A DNA stretch of 64,000 bases from assembly GCF_013368755.1 (NCBI RefSeq), contig NC_049564.1, positions 1,930,001 to 1,994,000 on the forward strand. The letters are read 5' to 3'. The stretch is from Talaromyces rugulosus. Taxonomy: Eukaryota > Ascomycota > Eurotiomycetes > Eurotiales > Trichocomaceae. Of this stretch, positions 45,132 through 56,719 are shown in pieces; position 1 is the first letter of the stretch, and the number at the start of each line of letters is the position of its first letter. The notes under the pieces were generated by a model. That model was given only the letters and a program-made list of their open reading frames with translations. It was not told the origin of the DNA and made no database searches. Made by a program: the position numbers and the translations under genes.

Positions 45132-46802
45132 TTATGCATCGGCCTTCACCGGTCTCCTCCACGCCTTTAATGGTAACGGACCTGGAACAAGATTAAAATG
45201 TTCGTACCGATGTTGCTCCCAGGCCATATACGGCAGAGCAAACTCATATCTGTGCAGTACTGAGGCCGTGATCACAAGCTGCTCGAGATAGCTGATGTTG
45301 CGGCCGATGCAGCCTCGAGCACCAGCGCTGAAGGTGATAAAGTAAGGCTGGAGCTGCTTTCCCTCTTCGCCCAGCCAACGCTCCGGGCGGAAGGTTTCTG
45401 GATCTGGGAAGACATTCTCGTCACGGTGTGCGACATATGAGGACATAGAAACAGTGGTATTACCCGCAACGTATTCTCTAAAGATGGTGGCACCCTCAGA
45501 AGGTGTCTTCCGCGGGAGGTTGAAAGGGGTCGGGGGGAAGATTCGCATGGCTTCATCGACGCATGCTCGAAGATACGGCAGATACTTGACCTTTTCGTAC
45601 GCGATAACAGTCTCGCCTTCTTCAGTTACGGAATCAATCTCTCCCCGAACAGTCACAAGACACTTGGGGTTTTTTAGTAGAAGGTACATGGTGTTGTTGA
45701 TAGCAATTGCCGTGGATACGGAACCAGCGTTGACTGTTAGAGTTAGTCCACTGTTGCGTCGTATCAGAAGAAAGTCGTCTTACGCATGATGGAGATTTCT
45801 GCAACAATTTCGCCCCATTCAAGCATGTGCTGTTGGCCGTTCTTGCTCTCCATCAGGGCCTGAAAGAATTCGTCAAGCTTTTCGCCTGACTGGTAACGCT
45901 TGAAACGCTCACGAGCCTGGTGGAGGACGATCCCATCGTAAAGAGGGCCTTTCGAAAACATGGTGTTGTATTTTGATGACACCATCTGGACAAACTTCTG
46001 CACTTTTGGGAACCACTCGCCGATCCAAACAAGATGAGACTGCGCTGTCAGATTGCTATGCAGGACGTCGCGGTAGCTCACAATATGTCTCGACCCGTCA
46101 TAAAGCTCTGCGATAGTCTCGTCATTGCCTTTGTCGAGGAAGCCAGTTGATGTACTGAGGCCAATGTCCACAATGGCATCCATAGTGAAGAAGTTAGTCC
46201 ACATTCTGTAGTCGATGGACAGATCTTCTTGCACAGGCTTATTTCCGGGGAGTAGTGGTGTGGTACACCGAGTATCAAATTGTTTGATTAACCGATCAAC
46301 CTTGTCAGCGATCTTGTGCTCCCAATCTGCCAGATTCTTGATTGCGTAGGCGCTAGAGAGGACCTTGCGCTTGCGTTGGTGTTCGATCTTATCAGTTACA
46401 TCGGCCAGGTGGTAGTGAGTGCCCGAAAGTATGTCATAGAAATCACCTTTCGAACATTTGGTGCTGTGTCCATAAATATCCTGTTTGACGTAAAGGCCAG
46501 TAAGTATTTGGATTCAGCAAGGGTCGTGGACTTACCTTGATGGCGGAATGGTCCGAGTAAGAAAGATGGCTGGGGCCAATGCGAATGACTCGGTGCTTCT
46601 TGTGAAGGCCCGCAAGGTGACGAGATCGAAATCCTCGAGTTGATTCCATCATGAATGGGATATTGGATATTCCTGATAAAGGGGTCATGTTTGGATATCG
46701 CCGCAGCCCTTTAGGGTCAACAAAGTATAAAACGACTGGGTATATGACGAGTCGGATAAAAATAAGGGTCGATACCCCAATGAAAAATAGTAAACCATAC
46801 AT
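45132..46802 (-). CDS. Cytochrome P450 monooxygenase (class II, membrane-bound)
   Basis: ER-anchored heme monooxygenase. Exons 46802-46536, 46480-45784 and 45733-45132 give 521 residues, typical for fungal P450s. An N-terminal membrane anchor (LLFFIGVSTLIFIRLVIYP) precedes a proline-containing hinge. The ExxR motif is EAMR near 382-385, PERW follows the PERF position, and the heme loop FSAGARGCIGRN places the cysteine near 463. The I-helix reads LNAGSVSTAIA, so the usual acid-Thr pair (AGxDTT) is replaced by Val-Ser-Thr, which may alter oxygen activation. A P450 reductase gene starts 636 bp away in the opposite direction, suggesting a dedicated electron donor. Family number and substrate cannot be assigned from sequence alone. 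Confidence 0.93.
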
Positions 46803-47437
46803 ATTCTATCGCCTCTGTGTCAAACAATCAAATGTAACAGTATAAATAAAAACCATGAAAGCCTCTTGCTGCAAAGGGTTGTTTGATGATATATGAACGT
46901 TTCAGAAAAAAAGTATAATTGAGATTGGCTAACTAACCTCTAGGATACTCTTATTATATCATAATAGTATTGGAGTAAACCCCGATCGTATAGTAGAGAC
47001 TGTGGAGTGAGTGGCTCTGCGAACAGCCCCGGAAGGATATTTCCACATCTGGTAATTGGGTCCTAACTCCCCATTGAACATGCGATCGCCGACATTCCTT
47101 GTAGTATCGGTCATCACAGCCCCAGATTCTGCCTCGACCTCTAAGCAATGCTCCATTAGTAGTTAAGCATAACTTCCAATCCGGTGCTGGCTGACTCGTT
47201 GGGAATCCACATTCGAGGAAGTACAGTACTAGTCACCGCACATGTGATACCTCCGCATCTGCTACCTATGCTTGCGGTTGTTATTCCAAGGCTCTAGACT
47301 GTAGAATACTGGGTTAAAATTCAGATCTAGCGAGAGTTCTACCTCCAATACATAAACGTAGCGGTCAGAATCAAAAGCCAGGTTTCTTCTCATAACTCGA
47401 CCTCCACACGGCGCATCACAAAATGCGTGAGACTCTG
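46803..47437. promoter_or_regulatory. Divergent promoter between P450 and P450 reductase
   Basis: 635 bp between the two start codons. The palindrome GCGATCGC (47082-47089) overlaps ATCGCCG, the same half-site seen in the inverted repeat before the self-sufficient P450 (3094-3100). Shared control of P450 and reductase is inferred from the divergent arrangement. Confidence 0.4.
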
Positions 47438-49559
47438 ATGGCGAAATACTTGTCTTTTTCCACACTTCATCATGGAATAGAGCTGGATGATGTCACAATG
47501 CTTATTATATGCATGCTCATTTGCTGGAAATATCTTCAAATTAAACTCACAAAGCCCAATCCTTACCACAATATGTGGTTTGAGAGGCCTCAAGGAAACC
47601 AGAAGCTGAAGACAGTCACTCAAGAGAGGAATATTGCCAAAATTGTTGAATCTCAGGTCTATCTAGCCACGCGATTCCATGTTATAATTGCTAACTTTGA
47701 CCGCGCAGAAAAGGGACATCATTATCTTCTGGGCTTCTCAGTCTGGAACATCTGAGCGCCTCGCGACTCAATTAAGTAGGCACCTGGTTGTCGCCCTTTC
47801 AAAACGCTCCTTCGTTGCCGATTTTTCGGATTTCGACATCGAAACGGTATCTAAGATAACCTCGTCAATACCGGTTCTCATGCTCTTATCCACATATGGA
47901 GAGGGAAATCCGCCCGATAATGCTGTGCAATTCTTCGATTGGCTGACCAACTCATCAGAAAAGGTCAAACTCGAGCATTTGCAATTCGCCATTCTCGGCG
48001 TCGGCAACAGCACCTACAAGCACTACAATAAATTTGCACAGGACGTGCAGTCTAGTTTTGTGCAGCTTGGTGCAAAGTCTCTTTTGAATTTACATCTGGC
48101 AGATGATGCACTCGGCCTGACTGAGGAGGGTTTCCTCTGTTGGAAGGAGGCCGTTGTCAAGATTCTGTGCGGTCGTTTTGGCTTCGTGGAACAAGCAATT
48201 CCCTACCAACCCGGTTTCAGTGTTAGATTTGCGGAGTTGCCGAGGGACGTAGACTCGTATCAACCGCAGTTCAGGAAGCAGACCCAGAACATCCGAGCAA
48301 TGTCGCGGCTGTCGGCAATCCGTAAGGTGACTATCACAAAGACAAAGATTCTATCAGCCGATCCTTCCAAGCCATGTCTCCATCTAGACATTGATATCTC
48401 CCATCACCCCGAACTCAAATATGAGACTGGCGATCACGTTGGGATCTGGCCAGTAAACTTTGAGACCGAGGTAGAAGGGCTGCGAAGTGCTCTAGGCATA
48501 TCGACAGAGGACATGTATAAGCGTCTAGTCATCAGTTCTCAGACGCCCGAGAGTGAGCAGCTGTTAACATTCTCGGACACAATGACGTTGGCCAGTCTCT
48601 TCAAGCACCACCTTGAAATCTGCAGTCCAGTATCTCGGCAGTTTCTTCAAGACCTGAAGCAATTCGCACCCACTTCTGAGGCTGAACGGTGGATTTCTGC
48701 GATATCTTCCGACGGCGCGACGTATTCCAAATACAAAGCCAGCAATCGTATTACACTGTCGTCGATTTTGATGTTAGCAAGTGCGGGGCAACCATGGAAT
48801 ATCCCTTTTTCTTTCGTCATCGAAAGTCTGGGTCTGATACAGCCTCGGTACTACTCCATTGCATCAGCATCTGCCGTATATCCCCGCCAGATAAGTTTGA
48901 CCGTGAGCTTGCTTTCTATTCACTTAGATGAATCAGATGACATTATTCACGGCGTTACATCTACCTATATCTCCAAGTTGTGTGATAACAAGATCTCAAG
49001 TAGTACAGCTGCCTCCCAGGGTCAGGTTCCTAGCAAAGAGCTTGCAGGATTGTTCTGTCATGTACGTAAATCTACGTTTAAGCTCCCAGCTAGCGAAAGT
49101 CAGCCCATGCTTACAATCGCAACTGGCACTGGAGTTGCGCCATTCCGTGGGTTCATTCAGCACCGAGTCAGACTCTATCAAATTGGCTGTCAGGTTGGAA
49201 GAACTATTCTCATCTTCGGCTGCCGCGATAAGAATAGCCACATTTACATGGAGGAGTTCGAGGAGGCGGAGAGGATCCTGGGTGACAAACTGGATATCAT
49301 TGTTGCGTACTCACAAGATCGTTCTCAGCCACAACACATTCAAGACAAGATCAAGAAATACAGTCGGGAAATCGTTGATCTCATTGTCGAAAACAGGGCA
49401 AAAACTTACTTGTGCGGATCAACTAGAATGGCGAAAGAAGTCAGACGCTTGATTGGATGTTTCTATGCTGAGTACAAGAACTTCTCTCCGGAAGAAGTGG
49501 AGGGTTTCCAAGAGAGGCAGACCAGGAGCAAGCAGTGGCAGGAAGATGTTTGGGGCTAA
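47438..49559 (+). CDS. NADPH-cytochrome P450 reductase
   Basis: Diflavin reductase that passes electrons from NADPH through FAD and FMN to P450s at the ER. Exons 47438-47656 and 47709-49559 give 689 residues, full length; an upstream in-frame Met at 47423 would add five. An N-terminal anchor (VTMLIICMLICWKYLQI) precedes the FMN domain with ASQSGTSERLA, STYGEGNPPDN and GVGNSTYKHYN. The FAD domain shows YETGDHVGIWP and PRYYSIASA. The NADPH domain has GTGVAPFRGFIQHR, FGCRDK and the C-terminal aromatic WG end. All motifs are intact. Ascomycetes usually have a housekeeping reductase elsewhere, so a copy divergent from a P450 looks dedicated to it, though whether this is the sole genomic copy is unknown from this window. 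Confidence 0.95.
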
Positions 49560-51457
49560 GCATCATTTATAAACATCATTTAGGAGTGCCGAATTCGAAA
49601 GTGCTTATGACACATGTTAGGAAGAATCGTGCACCTGGCGGATAGGTATGCATCAGCAGCACTCAGTGCTTGAACTAGTCATATGTCATAGAGGAATAGG
49701 ACCTAATCATGACTTCTTATGGATAGGATATACAGGGCTCATATTTGGTATTCCAGTTTAGAAAAGCTTGAAATTAGAGAGCCTAATCGGTGTTATGACG
49801 GCAAAAGAAATCTAGATAGGCCCAGGTATGAAGACAAATAAATTTTTAAAGAGAATACACTTGCTATTGATGGTGAATCAGTAGAGTTAGATAATTATCA
49901 AAAACTGATAGTTATCTCCAAGAAAACACCAATGTGGACGCATAGGCTTCCCACCAACAATAAAGAAATTAAGCTATAAAGAGCAAAGAAAGAAAAAATA
50001 ATAACCACATCATTAGGGACTATCTAGAAAGTTATCATTTATTTCTTTATCTTCATATATTGAATAAATAGTCCTATTAAAAATTTATTTTTTTAATTTT
50101 TCCAAAATCTAAAATAACAAAGAACTAATAACCAAAATCTTCTATCGTAAAGATTTAAAAAGGGGACTCCTTCCCACTCTCAGTTGGTCATAGCCCCTAT
50201 CCTCAGTGACTTAACCATACTGACACTCAACCTCAGTGACAAACAGGTCATTTTGATTCTCATGTCACAACTCATCGCCTTCTTCCTTGCTATCATAGGA
50301 ATGTTCACCTAGCGAGGTCAACTTCAGTGATAAACTAGTTTACCTTGGTTCTCTTGCCATAGCCATCCTTATCACCATAAAGATATTCACCCAATAGGGT
50401 CAATTTATCAGTAATAAACAACTTCAGTAAAGAACTAGGTCATCTTGGTTCCCCTGTCACAACTCATTACCTTCTTCCTTGCTACCATAAGGGTCAACTT
50501 CAGTGACAAATAGGTCACCTTGTCCTTATCACCATGGGAATATTCACTAACTCCCCGCCCGTGTAGTGGAACATGAAAACATATTCAAGTTTTCTACGTG
50601 TTGTTATGTGTGATGTGATGGTGAGACATCCACGGACCTACTTTTCAAGCACTTCTATGATAATACTAAAGCCTAAACAAATAGCGTCAAGTAATACTTA
50701 TCGCAACATGCAGGGCATAAAGGGCGTGGACTCTACTGACTCGAACCCAAAAGCGGGGTGTCACAACTCGGAGCTCGGCTACCGCTTTGGGAAGTAGTTT
50801 CCGGATCAGAAATATGCATGGGGTATGCTGACGTGTTGTGATATTCTTGCTGCAGCTGTGATTGAGATTGACATGTCTAGATTGGGCCGAGAAATCAATA
50901 TTCTAGCCTTGGGGCTGTACATAAATAATTGTAAATTTTTATTATTTAGTGCTACTTTTAATCCAATCGTTAATATATAATATAAATTATTTTATAGCAT
51001 TTTTTTAAGTGAGAAAGCTTGAGGATAAAGTAATTTAACTACTTTATTGTTCATCTTTTCGATATTATTAAATATTTATAAAATAGTTTGCTATCAATTT
51101 GTAAGAGATAGAGTACTAGTCTGCCATACTACGTATATCCCAACTTAGCATTGGGGATGCCAAATAAAATTACGCGAACGTTGGTGGGATATCACCCGCA
51201 TAGCTTCGCCACATCGGCTACGAGCAAGCTAATTTTTGCATGGAACTTGGCGCGTGACAGTCACACGCTTCCTTTTCATTACAGTTGGTTTCAGTGGCCT
51301 TTTCAGTCCGTGTGTCGATCCGGATATTAGATCTTTCGCATCCAACTCCGAGTTATTCAAAAACACGGAATTTCGGCCAGGCAATCTAGATTCGACAGCT
51401 CCAACGTATATCGTTAACCAACCCGACCCGCTTGTAGATGTTAAATAGGATGAAAGA
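49560..51457. other. AT-rich intergenic region with degenerate repeats
   Basis: 1.9 kb without genes. 49840-50160 and 50920-51110 are strongly AT-rich, as in decayed repeat DNA. The tandem repeats at 50203-50552 are listed separately. A short GGTTCGA-like motif on the minus strand near 50739-50748 is not part of a tRNA. Confidence 0.55.
50203..50552. repeat. Degenerate tandem repeat, about four units of 75-100 bp
   Basis: Units begin with TCAGTGACAAA-like sequence, continue with AGGTCA(C/T)CTTGGTTCTC and GTCACAACTCAT, then CTTCTTCCTTGCTACCATAAGG and end AGGGTCAACT. Starts lie near 50232, 50327, 50422 and 50499, with indels between copies. No coding potential. Origin unknown; may be a decayed minisatellite or repeat-rich transposon flank. 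Confidence 0.65.
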
Positions 51458-53562
51458 ATGCAATCGGATGTCGTGACCGGCGTTTTTGACAAGACAAACA
51501 ACGTACGTAAGCGGACTCATGCGTGGTGAGAATCCCATCCTTACCTCTCTCGTTCTTGTACTGCCCTATATTCAATTCTCTAACTTTGTGTCTAGTGAGC
51601 GATGCAAATTGAAGCACTCAAAATGTGAGAGATTTTGCGATGGAACATGATTAAGAATAAGTATATGGTACTGACTTTGAACTCAGGCGAGATTATCGAC
51701 GGGCACAAGAAATGTATCAATTGTGAGCTGTGCAAGTCGGACTGCAAGGATTCAATCGCATCGTCCTTGCAAATCCGGTTTAGTAAGTTCAGTCAAATAG
51801 AGACAAAAGATAGCCCGGAGAGCGCGGGGGGAGCAAGGGATGAGCCTTGCGCAACTCGAAGTGTCAGCCAGCGACGTCCCTCCTCCAGAAAGCGCCCAGC
51901 ATCAGTTTCACCAGTGAGAGTTCGTGGAAATTCTTTTAGCGATCATGGACGGCCAGGTTCAGTCAAAAGATGGCACGATATTCCGGACGTAGCCCCATTT
52001 CATGGAATAGACCGATCAGCTGCTGGGTTAAACGGCCCATCAGCGACACCGGAAACGCCAGCAATAATTTGGGGCGTGACGACAGATTCGCCCATTATGC
52101 CACAGGCAACGAATGATTTAGACAAATTGGGTAATGAGTCCTCCCAAACGCCCGCGGAACCATGGCTTGAATCGGCTCCGCAATCCTGGACCTTCACTCC
52201 TGGAAGTTGTCAGGGCTCTACATCAACTAAAGCAGTCCGTCAGTCTATTTCGTCATGCGAGTCTTCGTACGCTACGGTATCTGCGAACTTGGATGCAGTT
52301 TACTCACATAAAGATTCGAACACCACGTGTATTTGGCCTTTGACAGATGCAGAAGAGGACGAACTTCTGAAACATTTCATGGCAGATCTGGTATATTGGG
52401 TGCGTTCCTGGAGCTGTTCAGGCTGGATGTCTCACACACTGAATTTCACATCTAGTTTGATTACTGCGATCCCCAAATGCATTTTCGAACATACATTATC
52501 TCCAGGGCTCACAGTGATCCAACCCTACTCTATGCTGTTCTTGCCCTTTCGGCCAAACAGCTATATCAATGCAACTGCCAATCCTCGAGCTGACAAATAT
52601 CAACGTCTGTGTCTGGAAAGGCTTATTCCTGCGCTGAGCGACACTACGAACACTCTTCAAGACACAGGTTTAGTCTCTGCAACTATCTTAAGATTGCTGG
52701 AAGAAATGACAGGTGTGTCATGTTCATGCCACTCACCAGGATTTCCATCCACGCAGCTTACGTAGAAACAGAACCAACAGACGACGAAACAATAAGCTCA
52801 CATGTTGTGTCTGCACCAGTCCTACTCTGACTTAAAAGGGGAAACATATTTGCGTCTGGGTTTAGTGACGCGGCATTACTAGTGGTTCTTCGTCAGGAGA
52901 TATTTGTTGCCAACATGACCAAGCGAGGAATCGAGAGAATCGAGGATCATTGCAACTTTGATCTCAGCTTAGAACCTGCATCAGATACCGTGTGGACGTA
53001 CCGCATTATGGCTCACGCAGCCAAGGTGACTAGCTTTGTCTACTCTCCAGGCGGCGTCGACACGGAAAAATGGGACGAATACTGGCAGTACTTGAATGAT
53101 TGGACCGAAAGAAAACCAGTATTCTTTTCCCCCACGTATGATGAAAGAACGTCGAATTCAACCACACTTAAAGTGAGCGACGGCAAGAAACAGTTGCCGA
53201 AAATCTCGTTTGCCTATGATCGTCCCGTTGCAGCTCATCAATACTTTTATCTCTGTCGGATCCTCCTTCTTGCCTATGACCCTCGAATACCAAAACTTGG
53301 GCTCGGCGGTCTTGAGCTTCAACATCAACGCGATGAATGTATTCGCTCGGTGGCTCGAACAGTTTGCAGTATCGGGATCACAAACAATGAGCATGCTCAT
53401 GCCAGGATTACTGCCGGTCTAGCTGTTGCCATGTGCGGAGAGCTCTTCGCCGATCCAGAGGAAACACCAATACTATTCGAAATTATCTCTCAAACGGAAA
53501 GACATTTGGGTTGGCCGTGTTTGAAAGTCAGTCATAAACTGAAAGCATTCTGGAATCTTTGA
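51458..53562 (+). pseudogene. Zn2Cys6 transcription factor, broken by a frameshift and a stop
   Basis: Exons 51458-51525, 51596-51624 and 51687-52399 assemble a complete binuclear zinc cluster: CERCKLKHSKC, eight residues, then CINCELCKSDC. This fits C-x2-C-x6-C-x8-C-x2-C-x6-C, with each half on separate exons. A Ser/Pro-rich region follows, then the regulatory domain: exon 52456 onward reads FDYCDPQMHF and DPTLLYAVLALSAKQ. Between about 52565 and 52591 the correct frame shifts by one base (a TGA at 52591 interrupts; the next frame continues DKYQRLCLERLIPALS). No GT exists for an intron there. After a normal intron (52713-52765), an in-frame TGA occurs at 52828-52830, and reading continues ALLVVLRQEIFVANM to 53562. 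Two independent lesions make this a likely pseudogene, unless they are assembly errors. Confidence 0.8.
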
Positions 53563-54000
53563 AATCCTTACCCTTAGATATTTCACGTTTTGTGCCCCCG
53601 CGCGTTTAAACGGTACTGTTCTGGAGGAGCTAGGCACGTAGTTCCAAAGCTATATTGAATGCATATACCTCAAATAACTGTCGGCACACGTGTTGTGTTA
53701 AAGATAGAATAAATCAAGCTATAACGTTTAAAGCCCCTTGTTCGGCCATTCTTTTCCTGTCCTCCATTGGAATTACAATATGGCCACGTCTTGGATCCAG
53801 TTCTGCCCGAGCTCTGCAAGCATTGGAATACTAGAATCCGAGTATCTCGGAAACCTAGCTTATTCATAATTCTACTCCACCCTGTCTCCAGTCTCTTCAA
53901 TGTTGTCAATATGCTTCTTCATATGTACTGTTTCTATATTGATGCAAGTTTGTTACATTGTTTTTAATATACACTTCGCAAAAGTTGGACATCTGATATT
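53563..54000. other. Convergent intergenic spacer
   Basis: About 440 bp between the 3' ends of the broken regulator and the permease gene. No coding signal or repeat seen. Confidence 0.55.
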
Positions 54001-55811
54001 TCAGTGCATCAGATCTGCCTCTTCATACGATTCATCTAGCATGGGGTGTTCCACGGGCACTGGAATTCCATCGACGAGTGGACCTTGATAGTTTTGATGG
54101 CCCCAGGCCCAGTACCACCCAGCGGCAATGATTATGACAGCAACAAACACCACACATGCATAGTTAATGGTCTCTGCTGTAACGGGGAGAGTTGTCGGCA
54201 TGCAGAACAGCGGAACGGCGAGTACAGTCCAGGCTTGTGCAAGGTTAGTCAAAGATGTTCCATTGGTTAGGACGGCATGACATACCAAGAGAAATGACAT
54301 TGCAGAAAACTCCGAAAGCTCCTAGGTTAAAGCTGGCTGTTTTCACTTGTTTGCGTCCGCTAAAAAGAGAAGCGGCAATTGGGACCCCATAGCTGACCGT
54401 CAGGAAAATAACACCCGCGGAAGAGAAAGCATTGAATGCGGTCACCGATCCGAAGTAGATGAGGCCAAGTGCGATTTGTACCACCATGCTGAGCATCATG
54501 GCATTGAAAGGGGTATTGAGAGATCCATTCACTTTATCCCACAAATATGAGCCAGGCATAGCACCATCACGCGCAAATGCCCACACGCAGCGCGATGTGG
54601 CAGTGGTGCAGCCAATGCCACATAGTATAGCAAGAACAATAAGCGGTATCAGTAGGGCGAAGGTGCCCCCAGCGTTCCCTACTGCCGACTTCACGATGAC
54701 AGGTAGTGGTTGGCTAGACGCTACAGTGACAAGCTCGGTAAGGTCAGGGAGCACGACAACCATAGGAATGAGGAAAAGTAATCCGGCGAGAGTGTTGAGA
54801 ATTACAGCTCCAACCATGGCTTTCGGCACTTGTACACTTGGGTTCTGGACTTCCTCGCACATGCTGCTATGGTGTAAGCTAATACACATTGTAATAATTC
54901 TCCTTGGGACGGTTTAGACATACGATATAATCATCCCGGTTGAAGATGTGGCATACGCGGCCTGAAGAAGACCAACGCAAAACGCCCAGCCGGAGGTCCA
55001 GCCAGACAAAGGTTCGAAATGGCCAAATACATATTCACCTGAATTTCGCCCGTTCTTCGCCAGGGCCAAGGTACAGGCTACGATGGCAATTACACCAGAG
55101 AATGTCCAAAAAATGGCAAAGGTCTGCAAGAAGTTAGTTATGGATCAACGCTACACTTTTTGGGACTAGGGAACATATATCAAGTAGTGGGAGCCATCTA
55201 TTTCCAAATGCCGAGACGGCGTTGCATACTAAGGTTATGGCGACAAAAATCAGGAACTGCTGATAAGTCTCACTTGCCAGGGTTCCGGTTCCAATCTCCG
55301 ACTCAAAGACATTTATGCACCCAACAAGAAATGTCGTTGAACCGAAGTTGACAGCCAAAGTAATGAGAATATTCCCGGCAACGTAAGCCCAGCCACAGGT
55401 CCAGGCCGCTAATTTTCTCCATCGAGGAGGTGATAGCATGAATGTCTGGTAATAGACCCCGCCAGCGGTAGGATATACGCTTGTTATTTCGCCTAGGGAT
55501 GCAGCAACGCAGATGATAATCAACGAAACCGCAAGCCATCCCCAGATAATAGTTACAGGGCCACCGTTGTAAAGAGGGTAGATAAACGTTGTCGACAGTC
55601 CATACGGAATAGAAGCTAGAACGAACGACATAAAGGCAACCTGCAAAGTGGATCTGTTTTTTACTAGTTCGGGCGTCTTTGCAGTGTGCTGTCGCTTTGG
55701 GGTGCCGTCATAATTATCATTGACAATATCGGAGGCCAGTTTAGCCTTCTGGGCATGCGAGTCGGTATTTTTAAGGCCCTCAGTGCCGCCATGGATAGAA
55801 GATGAATCCAT
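54001..55811 (-). CDS. Amino-acid permease (APC superfamily, GABA/choline permease-like) with a damaged splice donor
   Basis: Plasma-membrane carrier for amino acids or amines. Exons are 55811 to about 55179, 55123-54924, 54866-54286 and 54233-54001, about 548 residues. Landmarks are FVLASIPYGLSTTFIYPLYNGG at TM1-2, ASLGEITSVYPTAGGVYYQT, MCEEVQNPSVQVPKAMVGA and ATSRCVWAFARDGAMPGS. Twelve hydrophobic segments are expected. The first intron should follow LPLLD and rejoin at TFAIFWTF, but the donor reads ATATGT where GTATGT would be canonical, with a normal 55-bp length and CAG acceptor. A fallback donor GTCCCA at 55166 keeps the frame but leaves a 43-bp intron and adds four residues. The gene may splice poorly; everything else is intact. 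Confidence 0.82.
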
Positions 55812-56719
55812 CTTCTTGGGTTGTTGAGGATCTCACAAAAAAGCGGCTGCAAGAATGGGTAGCGTTCGGGGTTAATGCTTCATCGCTGTCGCTGGAGTGT
55901 CGCTCGAGGTAATTCCTCCCAGGTAGAATTTTATTTTCTATTTGTACCCGACTTCGAATTTTGCAGGAGTGTTCACTAATCTTCAAGGGGCAATTAGCCA
56001 AGATAGCCAAGAGTCCAAAGGGGTAATGATTGCAGTGGGCCTTCAACCATGCGCGAATTTTTTCCTGCAGCCATTCACGAAGACTATAGGAACAAATCAG
56101 CCCTTTCTTCCCCACAAAAATTACGTGGTAGCGAACGAAAATGTAGCTTCGTTGCCTCCTGTGGGTACGACGTTCCAACGATGAAAAATGTCCCCAAGTG
56201 GTATTTCCGCATTGGGCAAGTGTACCCGCCCCCGCCGTCTTGTCTTCAGCCTCTAATGTCAATCAATTTTAATCCTTATGAAAATAATACGTACATAATG
56301 ATGAAATCGGGTTCTTATATGTTGATAATTTTTATGCTATCCTGTGAATAAATCTTAAAGAAGAGTTCAATACGCACACGTACTCTTCAAATAATGACCT
56401 ACCACAATATACGCGCTTTTCGGGTTTTCGGGTTTTCGGGATCCGTTTGGCTTGGTTTTTTGGAGACCGAGCACCAGTTTGCAATTTAGGACGGTGCTAC
56501 GTATATTTAATTGTATTTCCTTGCAATGGGGGAAGTTTGAACTCAGATAGTAGTATAGTAGCTGATGTAGTCTGTATCACGGTCATCAGTTGATGATGTC
56601 ACCAGTTGACGCTTCCGGAGATTTTATATTCTATCGTGAAGGTCTTCAAACGTTAATACATGTATTTGAAGCATTATCATCAATTGATCACATAAATCAC
56701 ATTCAGCATTGAATTTTCC
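55812..56719. other. Intergenic region
   Basis: About 900 bp between the permease 5' end and the hydrolase 3' end. A 160-codon minus-strand frame (55780-56262) overlaps the permease start, lacks any domain, and is not called. Confidence 0.5.
56417..56440. repeat. Three perfect TTTTCGGG units
   Basis: TTTTCGGG is repeated three times head to tail without a mismatch. Likely a small microsatellite-like expansion; no function is evident. Confidence 0.7.

Noticed and set aside
50739..50748. tRNA B-box-like sequence on the minus strand
   Set aside because: No matching A-box, anticodon arm or acceptor stem around it.
55780..56262. 160-codon minus-strand frame
   Set aside because: Overlaps the permease start in another frame, low-complexity ends, no domain.
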